DNA of 64,000 nt from Flavobacterium seoulense (GCF_000695795.1 NZ_JNCA01000017.1:120550-184549); one strand, 5' to 3'; positions 15,590-25,126 are shown, counted from the first letter of the stretch. Numbers and translations: made by a program. Notes: generated from the letters alone by a model not told the origin.

Positions 15590-16686
15590 GTTTTTGTATT
15601 AAAATATTTTTCAACTAATAATTGAGCGGCAGCAAAAGGCGAATATTCGTTGTTTTGTACCGCTTTTTTAGTTTTTTCTAATAAAATTTGAACTTCGGAG
15701 TTATTAAAAAAATCTTGTTTTAATTGATTTTCGATTGTTTCCATAAGCCAGAATTCATTTTGCTCCGCTCTTTTAGATTCAAAAAAAGTATTGTTTTGAG
15801 TTCGCTCTATATAATTTGAAATAGTTTCCCATACTTCATTTATACCTTCTAGTGTTTTGGAACTACAAGTGAGTGTTACAGGAATCCATCCCGATTTTTT
15901 AGCAGGGAAAAGATGTAAAGCGTTATTCATTTCGGCTTTTGCCAATACTGCTTTTTGAATATTATCACCATCGGCTTTATTGATTACTATGGCATCTGCC
16001 ATTTCCATAATTCCTTTTTTTATTCCTTGCAATTCGTCTCCGGTTCCGGTAACATTTAGCAATAAAAAGAAATCGACCATGCTGTGTACTGCTATTTCAT
16101 TTTGTCCTACGCCAACTGTTTCAATAATAACCGTATCAAAACCACAAGCTTCACAAAGTGTAATGGTTTCTCTGGTTTTTCGGGCAACACCGCCTACTGT
16201 ATCTCCCGATGCCGAAGGACGAACATAAGCATTGGGATCTTTTGCCAATTCTTCCATTCGGGTTTTATCGCCTAGAATACTTCCGTGAGATAAGGAACTG
16301 CTTGGATCAATGGTTAACACCGCTATTTTTTTTCCCAGTTTAGTTAAATGTTTTCCAAAAGCTTCAATAAAAGTACTTTTTCCTACTCCGGGAACACCTG
16401 TGATTCCTATCCGAACCGAATTATTAGCATGCGGTAAACAAGCTTTAATTATAGCATTGGCTTCAGTAAAATGATTTGGATTATTGCTTTCAATTAAAGT
16501 AATCGCCCGACTTAGGGCACCAATATCTCCCGAAAGAATATTAGTAATTAGTTCTTCAGTGTTGGGCTGATTTTTTCTGGCTTGTTGGATTTTTTTCAAC
16601 ACAGCAGGACTGAAGTTATCAGGAAGGTTTTCTTTATTTGGATTTTCTTTTTTCAAAGTAAAAAGGCTTTTGGTAAAAATAAGCAT
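15586..16686 (-). CDS. meaB: Methylmalonyl-CoA mutase-associated GTPase MeaB
   Basis: 366 residues. It is a G3E/SIMIBI-class GTPase with Walker A GVPGVGKS (97-104), the DPSSSLSHGSILGDKTRM segment, ETVGVGQNE and the NKADGDN specificity motif. MeaB (ArgK/MMAA family) guards and reloads methylmalonyl-CoA mutase with its cobalamin cofactor. The mutase genes are not in this window. It is single-gene and convergent with the small acidic gene, sharing the stop palindrome. Confidence 0.92.
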   Translation of the reverse strand: MLIFTKSLFTLKKENPNKENLPDNFSPAVLKKIQQARKNQPNTEELITNILSGDIGALSRAITLIESNNPNHFTEANAIIKACLPHANNSVRIGITGVPGVGKSTFIEAFGKHLTKLGKKIAVLTIDPSSSLSHGSILGDKTRMEELAKDPNAYVRPSASGDTVGGVARKTRETITLCEACGFDTVIIETVGVGQNEIAVHSMVDFFLLLNVTGTGDELQGIKKGIMEMADAIVINKADGDNIQKAVLAKAEMNNALHLFPAKKSGWIPVTLTCSSKTLEGINEVWETISNYIERTQNNTFFESKRAEQNEFWLMETIENQLKQDFFNNSEVQILLEKTKKAVQNNEYSPFAAAQLLVEKYFNTKT

Positions 16687-16773
16687 TTAGAAAATAACAT
16701 CTGAAAATCATTTTAATTACAGCAAAAGTCTTTGATATTGCTAATATGTTTATGATAGTATTAAATTAGTGAA

Positions 16774-16781
16774 TATCTTTG
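16774..16781 (+). promoter_or_regulatory. -7 box TATCTTTG four bases before an ATG (leaderless candidate)
   Basis: Exact TAnnTTTG match ending at 16781, and the ATG of the AEC gene starts at 16786. Transcription normally starts a few bases after this box, so the mRNA would begin at or next to the start codon. No -33 TTG at 19-21 bases is visible. Confidence 0.55.
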
Positions 16782-16785
16782 TGCT

Positions 16786-17697
16786 ATGCTAAATATTATT
16801 ATCATTTTTATTAGTTTAATGCTGGGGATTGCCTGCCAGTATGTGCCTTGGTTTCCTAAGCAGAGTTACAAAAAACTCAATAAATTTATTATCAATTTTT
16901 GTTTACCGGCATTAACTCTTTATTTTATTCCAAAAGTAAAATGGCAAATCGAATTGCTGTATCCCATAGGAGCAGCCTGGATTAGTTTTGCTTTTTCGAT
17001 TCTCTTTTTTGCAATTCTAGGAAGTTATTTCAAGTGGTCTAAAAAATTAACAGGAGCTTTAATCATTACGTCGGGATTTGCTAATACCTCTTTTTTAGGA
17101 TTTCCAATTATTGAAGCCTTATATGGAAAATCAGGATTAGAAACAGCTATTTTAGTAGATCAGCCGGGTTGTTTTGTAGTTCTTTCTACTTTTGGTCTTT
17201 TAGTAGCTATTTCTTATTCAAACGGGAGCGCCAGTTTAGCGGAGATGTTTAAGAAAATAGTTTTCTTTTTGCCCTTTATTGCTTTTTGTGGTTCAATTTT
17301 AATGAATGTTTTTGGTTATGAATTTGTTGATGAAATTCAATTTGGGCTAAAAAAAATAGGAAGTTTGATAACGCCCTTAGCATTATTCTCGGTGGGATTA
17401 CAATTAAAGTTTGATAGTAAAAGCAAGCATTTCCCATTTCTAGCATTAGGATTGTTTTTTAAACTTATTTTAATGCCGTTGTTTATTTATGTGTTGTATG
17501 TGTTGATTTTAAAACAACACGGACCTCAAATAGAAGTTACAGTACTTGAAATGGCAATGGCACCCATGATTACTGCTTGTATAATTGCATCTACACACGG
17601 ACTGAAACCCAAATTATGTAGTATGATGATTGGTTTTGGGATTCCACTTTCGTTTTTAACTCTGGTTTTTTGGTATTTTGTTGTGAAGTATATTTAA
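16786..17697 (+). CDS. AEC (auxin efflux carrier) family transporter
   Basis: 303 residues with ten predicted hydrophobic helices. Family features are LNKFIINFCLPALTLYFIPK in the first part, GFANTSFLGFPIIEALYG in the middle, and APMITACIIASTHGL near the end. It is an inner-membrane carrier, probably for organic anions such as malate in bacteria, but the substrate is not visible. The start at 16786 keeps the full first helix. The promoter box lies only four bases upstream. It stands alone. Confidence 0.88.
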   Translation: MLNIIIIFISLMLGIACQYVPWFPKQSYKKLNKFIINFCLPALTLYFIPKVKWQIELLYPIGAAWISFAFSILFFAILGSYFKWSKKLTGALIITSGFANTSFLGFPIIEALYGKSGLETAILVDQPGCFVVLSTFGLLVAISYSNGSASLAEMFKKIVFFLPFIAFCGSILMNVFGYEFVDEIQFGLKKIGSLITPLALFSVGLQLKFDSKSKHFPFLALGLFFKLILMPLFIYVLYVLILKQHGPQIEVTVLEMAMAPMITACIIASTHGLKPKLCSMMIGFGIPLSFLTLVFWYFVVKYI

Positions 17698-17796
17698 TAG
17701 ATTAGTATTTCTTTTTTATATTTTAAGTGCTCTTCATTTTAATCTTTTGTAGATAATTTATTTATATTCGAAAGAAAATTAATTTAAAATATAATA

Positions 17797-18159
17797 ATGA
17801 TTATGGCAAGTAAAATTCTAATCGCTCTGGTAGCAATTGAACATTTGTACATTTTGTATATTGAAATGTTTGCCTGGGAAACTAAAGGAAAAGCTACTTT
17901 TAAAACATTATCTCCTGATTTATTTAAACCAACAAAGGCTTTAGCTGCTAATCAAGGATTGTATAATGGTTTTTTAGCAGCGGGATTAATCTGGTCTCTA
18001 CTTATAGAAAATAAAGAATGGTCTTTTAATATTGCTGTTTTCTTTTTGGTTTGTGTAATTGTAGCGGGTGTTTATGGTGCAATTACTGCGAGTAAAAATA
18101 TCTTTATTAAACAAGGATTACCTGCGTTAATAGCATTGTTATTTGTGATCTTGAGTTAA
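17797..18159 (+). CDS. DUF1304 membrane protein
   Basis: 120 residues with four hydrophobic helices and the DUF1304 pattern: EHLYILYIEMFAW, then LAANQGLYNGFLAAGLIW, then VYGAITASKNIFIKQGLPAL. Function is unknown. The start may be the ATG at 17797 or the one two codons downstream at 17803. It lies about 100 bases before the peroxiredoxin and may be separate from it. Confidence 0.85.
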   Translation: MIMASKILIALVAIEHLYILYIEMFAWETKGKATFKTLSPDLFKPTKALAANQGLYNGFLAAGLIWSLLIENKEWSFNIAVFFLVCVIVAGVYGAITASKNIFIKQGLPALIALLFVILS

Positions 18160-18264
18160 TAGAATATTAGCAATAATTCTCTTTAACAATTTTTTATTTC
18201 GATTATAAAACGCCAATTACTATTTTTTGACTAATTTTATAGAACTTATCTAAAAATAATAATT

Positions 18265-18903
18265 ATGGCAACAATACGTTTAGGAGATATCGCTCCAGAT
18301 TTTAAAGCAGAGACTACACAAGGTACAATACAATTTCACGAATGGTTAGGAGATTCATGGGGTGTTTTGTTTTCACATCCATCTGATTTTACACCGGTTT
18401 GTACTACTGAATTAGGAACAGTAGCTAATTATTTTTCAGAATTTCAAAAGAGAAATGTAAAAGTTATTGCATTAAGTGTTGATGGTTTAGAGTCGCACCA
18501 TAACTGGATTAAAGATATTGAAGAAACTCAAAATGTTACTTTGCAATATCCTATTATAGCTGACGAAAATAAAGAAGTAGCTAATTTATACGACATGATT
18601 CATCCTAATGCTAATGATACTTTTACAGTGCGTTCGGTATTTATTATTGGGGCTGATAAAAAAGTAAAATTGATTCTGACTTATCCGGCTTCGACAGGAA
18701 GAAATTTTGATGAGTTGTTACGTGTAATTGATAGTTTACAATTAACTGCTAATTACAGTGTAGCTACACCGGCAAACTGGAAAGATGGTGATGATGTAGT
18801 TATTTCACCATCAATTAAAGATGAAGATATTCCGGCAAAATTTCCAAAAGGATTCAATCGTATTAAATATTATTTAAGACTGACTCCTCAGCCTAATAAA
18901 TAA
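18265..18903 (+). CDS. 1-Cys peroxiredoxin (Prx6-type)
   Basis: 212 residues. The peroxidatic Cys is Cys46 in HPSDFTPVCTTELG. The long C-terminal arm (PANWKDGDDVVISPSI, then FPKGFNRIKYYLRLTPQP) marks the Prx6 subfamily. These cytosolic enzymes reduce hydrogen peroxide and alkyl hydroperoxides. No dedicated reductase is adjacent. A strong bidirectional terminator follows 20 bases after the stop. Confidence 0.92.
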   Translation: MATIRLGDIAPDFKAETTQGTIQFHEWLGDSWGVLFSHPSDFTPVCTTELGTVANYFSEFQKRNVKVIALSVDGLESHHNWIKDIEETQNVTLQYPIIADENKEVANLYDMIHPNANDTFTVRSVFIIGADKKVKLILTYPASTGRNFDELLRVIDSLQLTANYSVATPANWKDGDDVVISPSIKDEDIPAKFPKGFNRIKYYLRLTPQPNK

Positions 18904-18920
18904 GGAGGAGATTTTTAATA

Positions 18921-18951
18921 AAAAAGGGAATTCAATTTTTTGAATTCCCTT
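18921..18951. terminator. Bidirectional terminator between peroxiredoxin and receiver genes
   Basis: Perfect stem of at least 12 bp (AAGGGAATTCAA at 18924-18935 with its complement at 18940-18951), a TTTT loop, and an A run before and a T run after the stem. Confidence 0.85.
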
Positions 18952-18962
18952 TTTTTATTTGT

Positions 18963-19400
18963 TTACTTTATCAAAAGAAAGTTGTTGATGTCTACTTTGT
19001 GATTGTTCCAGTTAATGGTCATGACGTTTTGAATCATCTTCATCAAATCGCTAAAATTGTGTGGCTTAACGGCATAATAATTGGCTCCTAAATTTAAACT
19101 TAAATCAATATCAGATTTGTCAGCGCTTGTAGAATAAATAATTACGGGAAAATTATTGATATCAGGTTCACAACGGATTTCTTTTAAAATTTGAAATCCT
19201 GATTTTTTAGGCATATTTAAGTCTAAAAAAACAACTCCGTTTTGCGGTTTATTTTCTTTAATAGTGTCGACAAGATTTTCTCCGTTTTTATGAATATGAA
19301 GTTTTACTAATCCTTTATCAGTAACACTCTCTACAGCATCATTAAAAAACATTAGATCATCATCATCGTCATCCGCATAAAAGATACTTAGTTTACTCAT
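18963..19400 (-). CDS. Stand-alone response regulator receiver
   Basis: 145 residues, one receiver domain and no output domain. The acidic pocket is ADDDDDD at the N-terminus, the phosphoacceptor is Asp60 in VVFLDLNMP, and the switch residues are in IIYSTSA and the conserved Lys in AVKPHNF. This long-loop receiver type usually partners with phytochrome-like or hybrid kinases. No kinase is adjacent, so its input is unknown. It is convergent with the peroxiredoxin gene. Confidence 0.88.
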   Translation of the reverse strand: MSKLSIFYADDDDDDLMFFNDAVESVTDKGLVKLHIHKNGENLVDTIKENKPQNGVVFLDLNMPKKSGFQILKEIRCEPDINNFPVIIYSTSADKSDIDLSLNLGANYYAVKPHNFSDLMKMIQNVMTINWNNHKVDINNFLLIK

Positions 19401-19479
19401 ATGGTTTGTTATTTAGTATGTAAATGTATCCTAAAAATCTTAAAAAACCTTCACTTTTTTGAATTTAAATTTATAATTT

Positions 19480-20064
19480 TTATTGTTTTTTGTTTTTTAG
19501 TTCTTCATTTAGTTCTTGTATTGCCTTTCTTCTTTTCTCTTTTAAATTCTTGAAATGGGTAGGACTAAAGCCCGTTACCTTTTTAAACTGTGTTGAAAAT
19601 GCTGATAAACTGCTAAAATGAAGTTTGCTGGCAATCTCCGAAAAATTATATTCTTCGAATAAAATCATTTCTTTTGCCTTTTCCATTTTAAGGGAATTAG
19701 TATAATTAATTATCGTTCCAGAAGTTACTTCCGAAAATGCATTTGATATATAATTATAATCTAAATCTATTTTTTGAGTCAAATAGTCTGATATATTAAT
19801 TTTTTCAGCTTTGTCAGTATTGACATATTCCTGACAGTAATTTTTAATTTTTTCGATTAAAATACCTCCTTTGCTCTCAATAATTTCCAGACCTACTTTT
19901 TTAATAATAGTATTTAGTTTTTTCTTTTTCTCAGCAGTTATTTCTTCTTTGATAACAGCTTCGCCAAGCTCGACTTTTACAGGATGTAGATTCAGTTCTT
20001 TTAGTGCGTCACTAACGACTACTTTGCAGCTTTCGCATGCCATGTTTTTAATATAAATTTTCAT
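19480..20064 (-). CDS. AraC-type regulator with N-terminal heavy-metal-associated domain
   Basis: 194 residues. Residues 1-65 look like an HMA ferredoxin-like fold with the metal site NMACESC (Cys10, Cys13), followed by LKELNLHPVKVELGEA. Residues ~100-185 form an AraC double helix-turn-helix ending in FKKVTGFSPTHFKNLK. HMA domains bind Cu+ or similar soft metals. Fused to an HTH, the protein is plausibly a metal-responsive activator, or keeps only the fold. No metal-transport gene is beside it. Confidence 0.82.
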   Translation of the reverse strand: MKIYIKNMACESCKVVVSDALKELNLHPVKVELGEAVIKEEITAEKKKKLNTIIKKVGLEIIESKGGILIEKIKNYCQEYVNTDKAEKINISDYLTQKIDLDYNYISNAFSEVTSGTIINYTNSLKMEKAKEMILFEEYNFSEIASKLHFSSLSAFSTQFKKVTGFSPTHFKNLKEKRRKAIQELNEELKNKKQ

Positions 20065-20148
20065 TTAAGTAAATTATTGAGCAGAATATTTTTTTAGCAT
20101 TTTACTTGTAAATATATATTATTTCAAGATAGAAAAGTATTCATGCTT

Positions 20149-20730
20149 TTAAAAACCTAAATTAATTTTAGCATATTGAAGTAGCATGATTGTTTTTGCA
20201 TCTGTGATTTCACCTGACTCAATCATCGCATAAGCTTCATTGTAAGTCACTTCCAGTACTTCAATGTTTTCTTGTTCATGTTCTAATCCGCCGCCTTCGC
20301 TAACTTTCATATTTGAATCATATTCGCCAACAAATAAATACAGGATTTCAGTAATGGCTCCCGGTGACATATAGGTTTCCATAACTTTTTTAACTTTCGA
20401 AATACGATAGCCTGTCTCTTCTTCTGTTTCTCTGATAATGCATTGTTCCGGTTCGTCCTGATCTAATAATCCGGCGCAAACTTCAATCATCATTCCGTTT
20501 TTGTTTCCGTTTAGGTAAGTTGGAATACGAAACTGACGAGTCAAAATAACTGTTTTATTTGCCGAATTGTATAGTAAAATAGCAGCACCATTTCCTCGAT
20601 CGTAAACTTCTCTTTGCTGTGTAATGATACTATTGTCTTGTTTTTGATAATCGAAAGTTACTTTGTTTAAAATGTACCAGTTATCAGATAATAATTTGGT
20701 TTCTTTGATGGTGATTTTTGGATCGTTCAT
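20149..20730 (-). CDS. Nudix hydrolase, GDP-mannose pyrophosphatase-like (NudK/ADPRase group)
   Basis: 193 residues. The Nudix box runs about residues 87-109 (GLLDQDEP, then RETEEETGY) with the catalytic REx2EE pattern. Family members of this length with the YDRGNGAAILLYN and QFRIPTYLNGN context are annotated as NudK GDP-mannose pyrophosphatases or ADP-ribose pyrophosphatases. Mg2+ is expected. It lies downstream of purA across a terminator and so is probably a separate unit. Confidence 0.85.
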   Translation of the reverse strand: MNDPKITIKETKLLSDNWYILNKVTFDYQKQDNSIITQQREVYDRGNGAAILLYNSANKTVILTRQFRIPTYLNGNKNGMMIEVCAGLLDQDEPEQCIIRETEEETGYRISKVKKVMETYMSPGAITEILYLFVGEYDSNMKVSEGGGLEHEQENIEVLEVTYNEAYAMIESGEITDAKTIMLLQYAKINLGF

Positions 20731-20818
20731 ACTATTTTTGTTTTACAGCAAATTCGAAAAATATATTTGAATTTCTGTAATTAAAATTTAAAAAATTGCT
20801 GGATATAAGTATAAAAAA

Positions 20819-20840
20819 ACGTCCCGAATTATCGGGACGT
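20819..20840 (-). terminator. Rho-independent terminator of purA
   Basis: Stem ACGTCCCGA (20819-20827) with TCGGGACGT (20832-20840), a 4-base loop and a run of seven T on the reverse strand directly after it. It begins seven bases beyond the purA stop. Confidence 0.88.
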
Positions 20841-20846
20841 TAATTA

Positions 20847-22118
20847 TTATTTAGTAATAGTTTGTTTTCTATCCGGACCTACAGAAACAATTTTAATAGG
20901 TACTTCTAATTCTTTTTCAATGAACTCGATGTATTCTTTTAATTCAACAGGTAATTCGTCATAAGTAGTCATTCCTGTTAAATCTTGTTTCCATCCTTTG
21001 AACTCTTTGTAAACCGGAGTTACATTTTCTTCTTCGATATTGTAAGGGAAATGGGCAATGTTTTGTCCTTTATAATTGTACTCAGTACATACTTTTAAAG
21101 TATCAAAACCTGAAAGTACGTCGCCCTTCATCATCATTAATTGTGTTACTCCGTTTACCTGAACGGCATACTTTAAAGCTACAAGGTCTAACCATCCACA
21201 ACGTCTTGCTCTTCCTGTAACTGAACCAAATTCGTTACCTACTTTTGCCATTGTAGCACCTACTTCGTCAAAAAGTTCTGTTGGGAAAGGACCGCTACCT
21301 ACACGAGTGGTATAAGCTTTGAAAATACCATAAACTTCTTTGATTTTGTTAGGAGCAATTCCTAAACCAGTACAAGCTCCGGCAGCAGTAGTATTAGAAG
21401 AAGTTACGAAAGGATATGTTCCAAAATCAACATCTAATAAAGATCCCTGAGCGCCTTCGCAAAGGATTGATTTACCAGATTTTTGTGCCTGGTGCATGTA
21501 TTCTTCACTGTCGATGAAATCTAATTTTTTAATTTCTTCGATAGCTTCAAAAAATTCAGCTTCTAATTCAGCTAAGTTATATTCTAATTTAACACCGTAA
21601 AAATCAATCATTGCTTCGTGTTTGTCAGCAAGAGAACGGTATCTTTCTTTAAAATCTTCTAATTCAATATCGCCTACACGTAGACCGTTTCTACCTGTTT
21701 TGTCCATATAAGTTGGACCAATACCTTTAAGTGTAGAACCAATTTTAGCTTTTCCTTTAGAAGCTTCAGAAGCAGCGTCTAATAAACGGTGAGTAGGTAA
21801 AATTAAGTGTGCTTTTCTTGAAATGATTAATTTCTTTTTAATATCGATGTTGAATTTAGCTAAACCTTCGATTTCTTTTTGAAATACAACAGGATCAATT
21901 ACAACACCGTTTCCAATAACATTTACCGCTGATTTATGGAAAATTCCAGAAGGAATGGTTCTAAGTACATGTTTTATTCCGTCAAATTCTAATGTATGTC
22001 CGGCATTAGGTCCTCCTTGAAAACGAGCAATAATATCGTAATTTGAGGTAAGAACGTCAACAATTTTTCCTTTTCCTTCATCTCCCCATTGTAATCCTAG
22101 TAATAAATCTACGGTCAT
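20847..22118 (-). CDS. purA: Adenylosuccinate synthase
   Basis: 423 residues, the usual length. It begins with GLQWGDEGKGKIVD (catalytic Asp and the GDEGKGK P-loop). It continues with GGPNAGHT, GIGPTYMDK, GAQGSLLDVDFGTYPFVTSSNT and VGSGPFPTE, all family signatures. The enzyme joins IMP and aspartate using GTP, the first step from IMP to AMP. It lies 61 bases after the Fur-family gene and is probably cotranscribed with it. Confidence 0.97.
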   Translation of the reverse strand: MTVDLLLGLQWGDEGKGKIVDVLTSNYDIIARFQGGPNAGHTLEFDGIKHVLRTIPSGIFHKSAVNVIGNGVVIDPVVFQKEIEGLAKFNIDIKKKLIISRKAHLILPTHRLLDAASEASKGKAKIGSTLKGIGPTYMDKTGRNGLRVGDIELEDFKERYRSLADKHEAMIDFYGVKLEYNLAELEAEFFEAIEEIKKLDFIDSEEYMHQAQKSGKSILCEGAQGSLLDVDFGTYPFVTSSNTTAAGACTGLGIAPNKIKEVYGIFKAYTTRVGSGPFPTELFDEVGATMAKVGNEFGSVTGRARRCGWLDLVALKYAVQVNGVTQLMMMKGDVLSGFDTLKVCTEYNYKGQNIAHFPYNIEEENVTPVYKEFKGWKQDLTGMTTYDELPVELKEYIEFIEKELEVPIKIVSVGPDRKQTITK

Positions 22119-22179
22119 TTTAAATTTTGTATTTAATCGTTAATTCGTTTTGGCGGTACTATGTACTACCTTTTTTAAA

Positions 22180-22677
22180 CTAAATGTTATCGTTATTGGT
22201 TTCTTCTTTATTTTCTGCTGGTTTAGCCCCTTTCTTTGTACCATAAAAATACAAAGAGTGATTAGTGATATCTACATCAAAAATTTCTTCAATAGTTTTT
22301 TTGATAGTTTGTATCCTTGGGTCACAAAATTCTACTACATCACCAGTATCAGTCATGATAAGGTGATCATGTTGTTTGTCAAAGTAAGATTTCTCGTAAT
22401 GCGCCTGGTTTTGTCCAAACTGATGTTTTCTAACCAAAGCACAGTCTAATAACAATTCTATGGTGTTGTAAAGCGTTGCTCTACTCACACGATAGTTCTT
22501 GTTTTTCATTTTGATATATAAGTTTTCTATATCAAAATGCTCTTCGCTTTCATAGATTTCCTGAAGTATAGAGTAACGTTCAGGCGTTTTTCTATGCCCG
22601 TTTTTTTCAAGATACATTGTAAAAACGTTTTTTACAATCTCTTGATTTTTGTTGTTATTTGTGGAAATGAGTGTCAT
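22180..22677 (-). CDS. Fur family transcriptional regulator without the CxxC zinc pairs
   Basis: 165 residues from the ATG at 22677; an in-frame TTG three codons upstream overlaps the promoter. The N-terminal winged helix has [14 protein letters not shown] and [15 protein letters not shown]. The regulatory metal site appears present: [11 protein letters not shown] and HDH. The CxxC motifs that hold structural zinc in Fur/PerR are absent; the usual first pair reads MTDTG here, and only two Cys remain. It is probably a metal- or peroxide-responsive regulator with PerR-like or Fur-like targets. Its mRNA looks leaderless. Confidence 0.87.
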   Translation of the reverse strand: MTLISTNNNKNQEIVKNVFTMYLEKNGHRKTPERYSILQEIYESEEHFDIENLYIKMKNKNYRVSRATLYNTIELLLDCALVRKHQFGQNQAHYEKSYFDKQHDHLIMTDTGDVVEFCDPRIQTIKKTIEEIFDVDITNHSLYFYGTKKGAKPAENKEETNNDNI

Positions 22678-22683
22678 ATTTGG

Positions 22684-22715
22684 CAAAGATAAATTTTTAT
22701 TTTAATAGTTTTCAA
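22684..22715 (-). promoter_or_regulatory. fur-family promoter TTG-N21-TATCTTTG, six bases before ATG
   Basis: On the reverse strand TTG (22715-22713) and TATCTTTG (22691-22684) are 21 bases apart. The ATG follows six bases after the -7 box, so transcription probably starts at or next to the start codon. The remaining gap to the Rel/Spo stop at 22842 holds nothing else clear. Confidence 0.6.
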
Positions 22716-22841
22716 GTTTAAGTACTTATAAGATAACAATTTTATTTTTTTAATAAAATCAGCTACTAATTTAAGATGTTTTTTTGTAAATAAAATACTA
22801 AAAAGAATTAAAAAATACTTAAAATAATTGATTTCAAAAAA

Positions 22842-25079
22842 CTAGTTTTTATAAACCCGGGTTACGCGGTCAATTCCATCGATTTTTTTGATGTTATCAA
22901 TTAATTTTTTCAAAATAGTTATGTTTTGTACTATGACGGTAAGCTGACCTTTAAAAAGTCCTGCGTCACCACTCAATGAAATACTTTGAATATTTACGTT
23001 CATGTTATTCGAAATTACTTTTGTCAGCTCATTGGTTAAACCAATGGTATCCATCCCCGTAATGTTCAAAATCGCTTTGAATTCCTGTTGCGAAGAATCA
23101 ATCCATTTTGCAGGCATAATTCGATACGCATAATTCGATTGTAGCGAAATAGCATTAGGACAATCTTTTTTATGCACTTTTATTCCTTCATTAATAGTGA
23201 CAAATCCAAAAACCTGATCTCCCGGAATTGGATTACAACAAGTTGAAAGCTTATAATCTAATTTGTCCTGTTCTTTTCCAAAAACAAGCATGTCATAATT
23301 GCTGTTCAGTACTTGCTTGTGTATATCTGCATCGGCAGTGTTGCTGCCTGTACGCTTGATTTTATTTTTAAAGAAATTAATTAAGGTATTGCTTTTTTGA
23401 GCGGCGAAATCTTTTAATTGCTGGTTGTCAATGGTTCCTAATCCAACTCTGTAAAATAAATCCAGACTGGTCTTAAGATGAAAAAAGTTAACTAATTCAT
23501 TAGTTACTGATTCGTTAAGGGTAACTTTTAAATGTTTTAATTTTCTGGTAAGTACTTCTTTTCCGTCTTCAGCAATTTTCTTAGTATTTTCGTTAAGAAC
23601 ATTTCTAATTTTGTTTTTGGCTCTTGAAGTGGTTACATAATCAAGCCAGTTTGCTGTAGGTTTTTGATTAGGCGAAGTAATAATATCTACCTGATCGCCA
23701 CTTTTCAATTCGTAGTTTAATGGAACTAACTTTCCGTTAACTCTTGTTCCACGGGTTTTTATACCAATTTCAGAGTGAATACTAAATGCAAAATCAAGAG
23801 AAGTAGCTCCTTTTGGTAATGATTTAATATCTCCTTTAGGTGTAAAAACGTAGATTTCTTTAGAATATAAATTCATTTTGAAATCTTCTACAAAATCAAT
23901 TGCATTTGTTTCCGGATTTTCTAATGCTTCTCTCAATAAGTTAAGCCAAACATCAAGTCCGCCTTCTTCGTTAGCGCCGTTTTTATATTTATAATGCGCA
24001 GCATAACCTTTTTCGGCAATTTCATCCATACGTTCGCTTCGAACCTGAATTTCTACCCAGCGTCCTTTAGGTCCCATAACCGTAATGTGCAGCGCCTCAT
24101 ATCCTGTTGATTTAGGTGACGAAATCCAGTCTCTTAAACGGCTAGGACTGGGTCTGTAATGATCGGTAACAATAGAATAAATCTTCCAGGCAATGAATTT
24201 TTCATCATGTGGATCTGATTTGTATATAATTCGAAGCGCAAATTTGTCGTAAACTTCATCAAAAGTTACGTTTTGAGCTTTCATTTTTCTACGAATAGAA
24301 TAGATTGATTTTGGTCGTCCTTTGATGATGTAATCAATTCCTTCTGCATTTAAAGAAGATTTCAGTACGTCTGAAATGTCTTTGATATAAGCATCTTGCT
24401 GTTCCTTAGTTTCTTTTATTTTGCTAACAATGTCATTGTAAACCGCAGGTTCAGTATATTTTAAACCTAAATCTTCCAGTTTTGTTTTAATGTTGTATAA
24501 TCCTAATCGATGCGCTAATGGTGCATAGATATAGAGTGTTTCAGAAGCAATTTTAACCTGTTTATGGTCGTCCATTGAATCCATTGTTTGCATATTATGC
24601 AATCTGTCAGCAATTTTTATCAAAATTACACGTACATCATCATACAAAGTCAATAACATCTTTCGGAAGTTCTCGGCTTGCATAGACACATTCATGTCTT
24701 TTTGCACAATAGATATTTTAGTCAGCCCTTCAACAAGTTGTGCAACTTTTGGATTGAACATTCGTTCAATATCTTTAACGGTAGTAGGAGTGTCCTCTAC
24801 AACATCGTGTAGTAGGGCAGCGGCAATAGAAGTGGCTCCAAGACCAATCTCGGAAGCAACAATTTTAGCTACAGCAATAGGGTGAAAAATATAAGCCTCG
24901 CCTGATTTTCGCCTTTGATCTTTGTGTGCTTCTACAGCGGCATCAAAAGCTTTTCGTATCAGTTTTTTGTCTTCGGTGCTTAAAGTTTGGTAACTAATGC
25001 GTAGCAATTCTTTGTATTCCTGAGCAATTGCCTTATTTTCTTTTTCAATATCTATTTCTGTCATACCTACAGTGTTCAT
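22842..25079 (-). CDS. Bifunctional (p)ppGpp synthetase/hydrolase (Rel/SpoT)
   Basis: 745 residues with the full long-RSH order. The HD hydrolase has FHPIAVAKI, His91-Asp92 in LLHDVVEDT and ADRLHNM. The synthetase domain spans roughly residues 245-360, TGS begins near IYVFTPKGDIKSLPKGATSLDFAFSIHS, and a zinc-finger-like CCNPIPGD and a C-terminal ACT domain follow. Because the HD residues are intact it should both make and degrade the alarmone. ATG 25079 is used; the in-frame ATG at 25064 is an alternative. It lies downstream of the RNA methyltransferase across a repeat. Confidence 0.94.
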   Translation of the reverse strand: MNTVGMTEIDIEKENKAIAQEYKELLRISYQTLSTEDKKLIRKAFDAAVEAHKDQRRKSGEAYIFHPIAVAKIVASEIGLGATSIAAALLHDVVEDTPTTVKDIERMFNPKVAQLVEGLTKISIVQKDMNVSMQAENFRKMLLTLYDDVRVILIKIADRLHNMQTMDSMDDHKQVKIASETLYIYAPLAHRLGLYNIKTKLEDLGLKYTEPAVYNDIVSKIKETKEQQDAYIKDISDVLKSSLNAEGIDYIIKGRPKSIYSIRRKMKAQNVTFDEVYDKFALRIIYKSDPHDEKFIAWKIYSIVTDHYRPSPSRLRDWISSPKSTGYEALHITVMGPKGRWVEIQVRSERMDEIAEKGYAAHYKYKNGANEEGGLDVWLNLLREALENPETNAIDFVEDFKMNLYSKEIYVFTPKGDIKSLPKGATSLDFAFSIHSEIGIKTRGTRVNGKLVPLNYELKSGDQVDIITSPNQKPTANWLDYVTTSRAKNKIRNVLNENTKKIAEDGKEVLTRKLKHLKVTLNESVTNELVNFFHLKTSLDLFYRVGLGTIDNQQLKDFAAQKSNTLINFFKNKIKRTGSNTADADIHKQVLNSNYDMLVFGKEQDKLDYKLSTCCNPIPGDQVFGFVTINEGIKVHKKDCPNAISLQSNYAYRIMPAKWIDSSQQEFKAILNITGMDTIGLTNELTKVISNNMNVNIQSISLSGDAGLFKGQLTVIVQNITILKKLIDNIKKIDGIDRVTRVYKN

Positions 25080-25126
25080 TCTCTAAAAATAACGATAAGT
25101 TAGCATATATGCAAGGGGTTGGGATT

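Noticed and set aside
22150..22449. Forward-strand ORF opposite the Fur-family gene
   Set aside because: It is a shadow of a clear gene on the other strand and has no family pattern.
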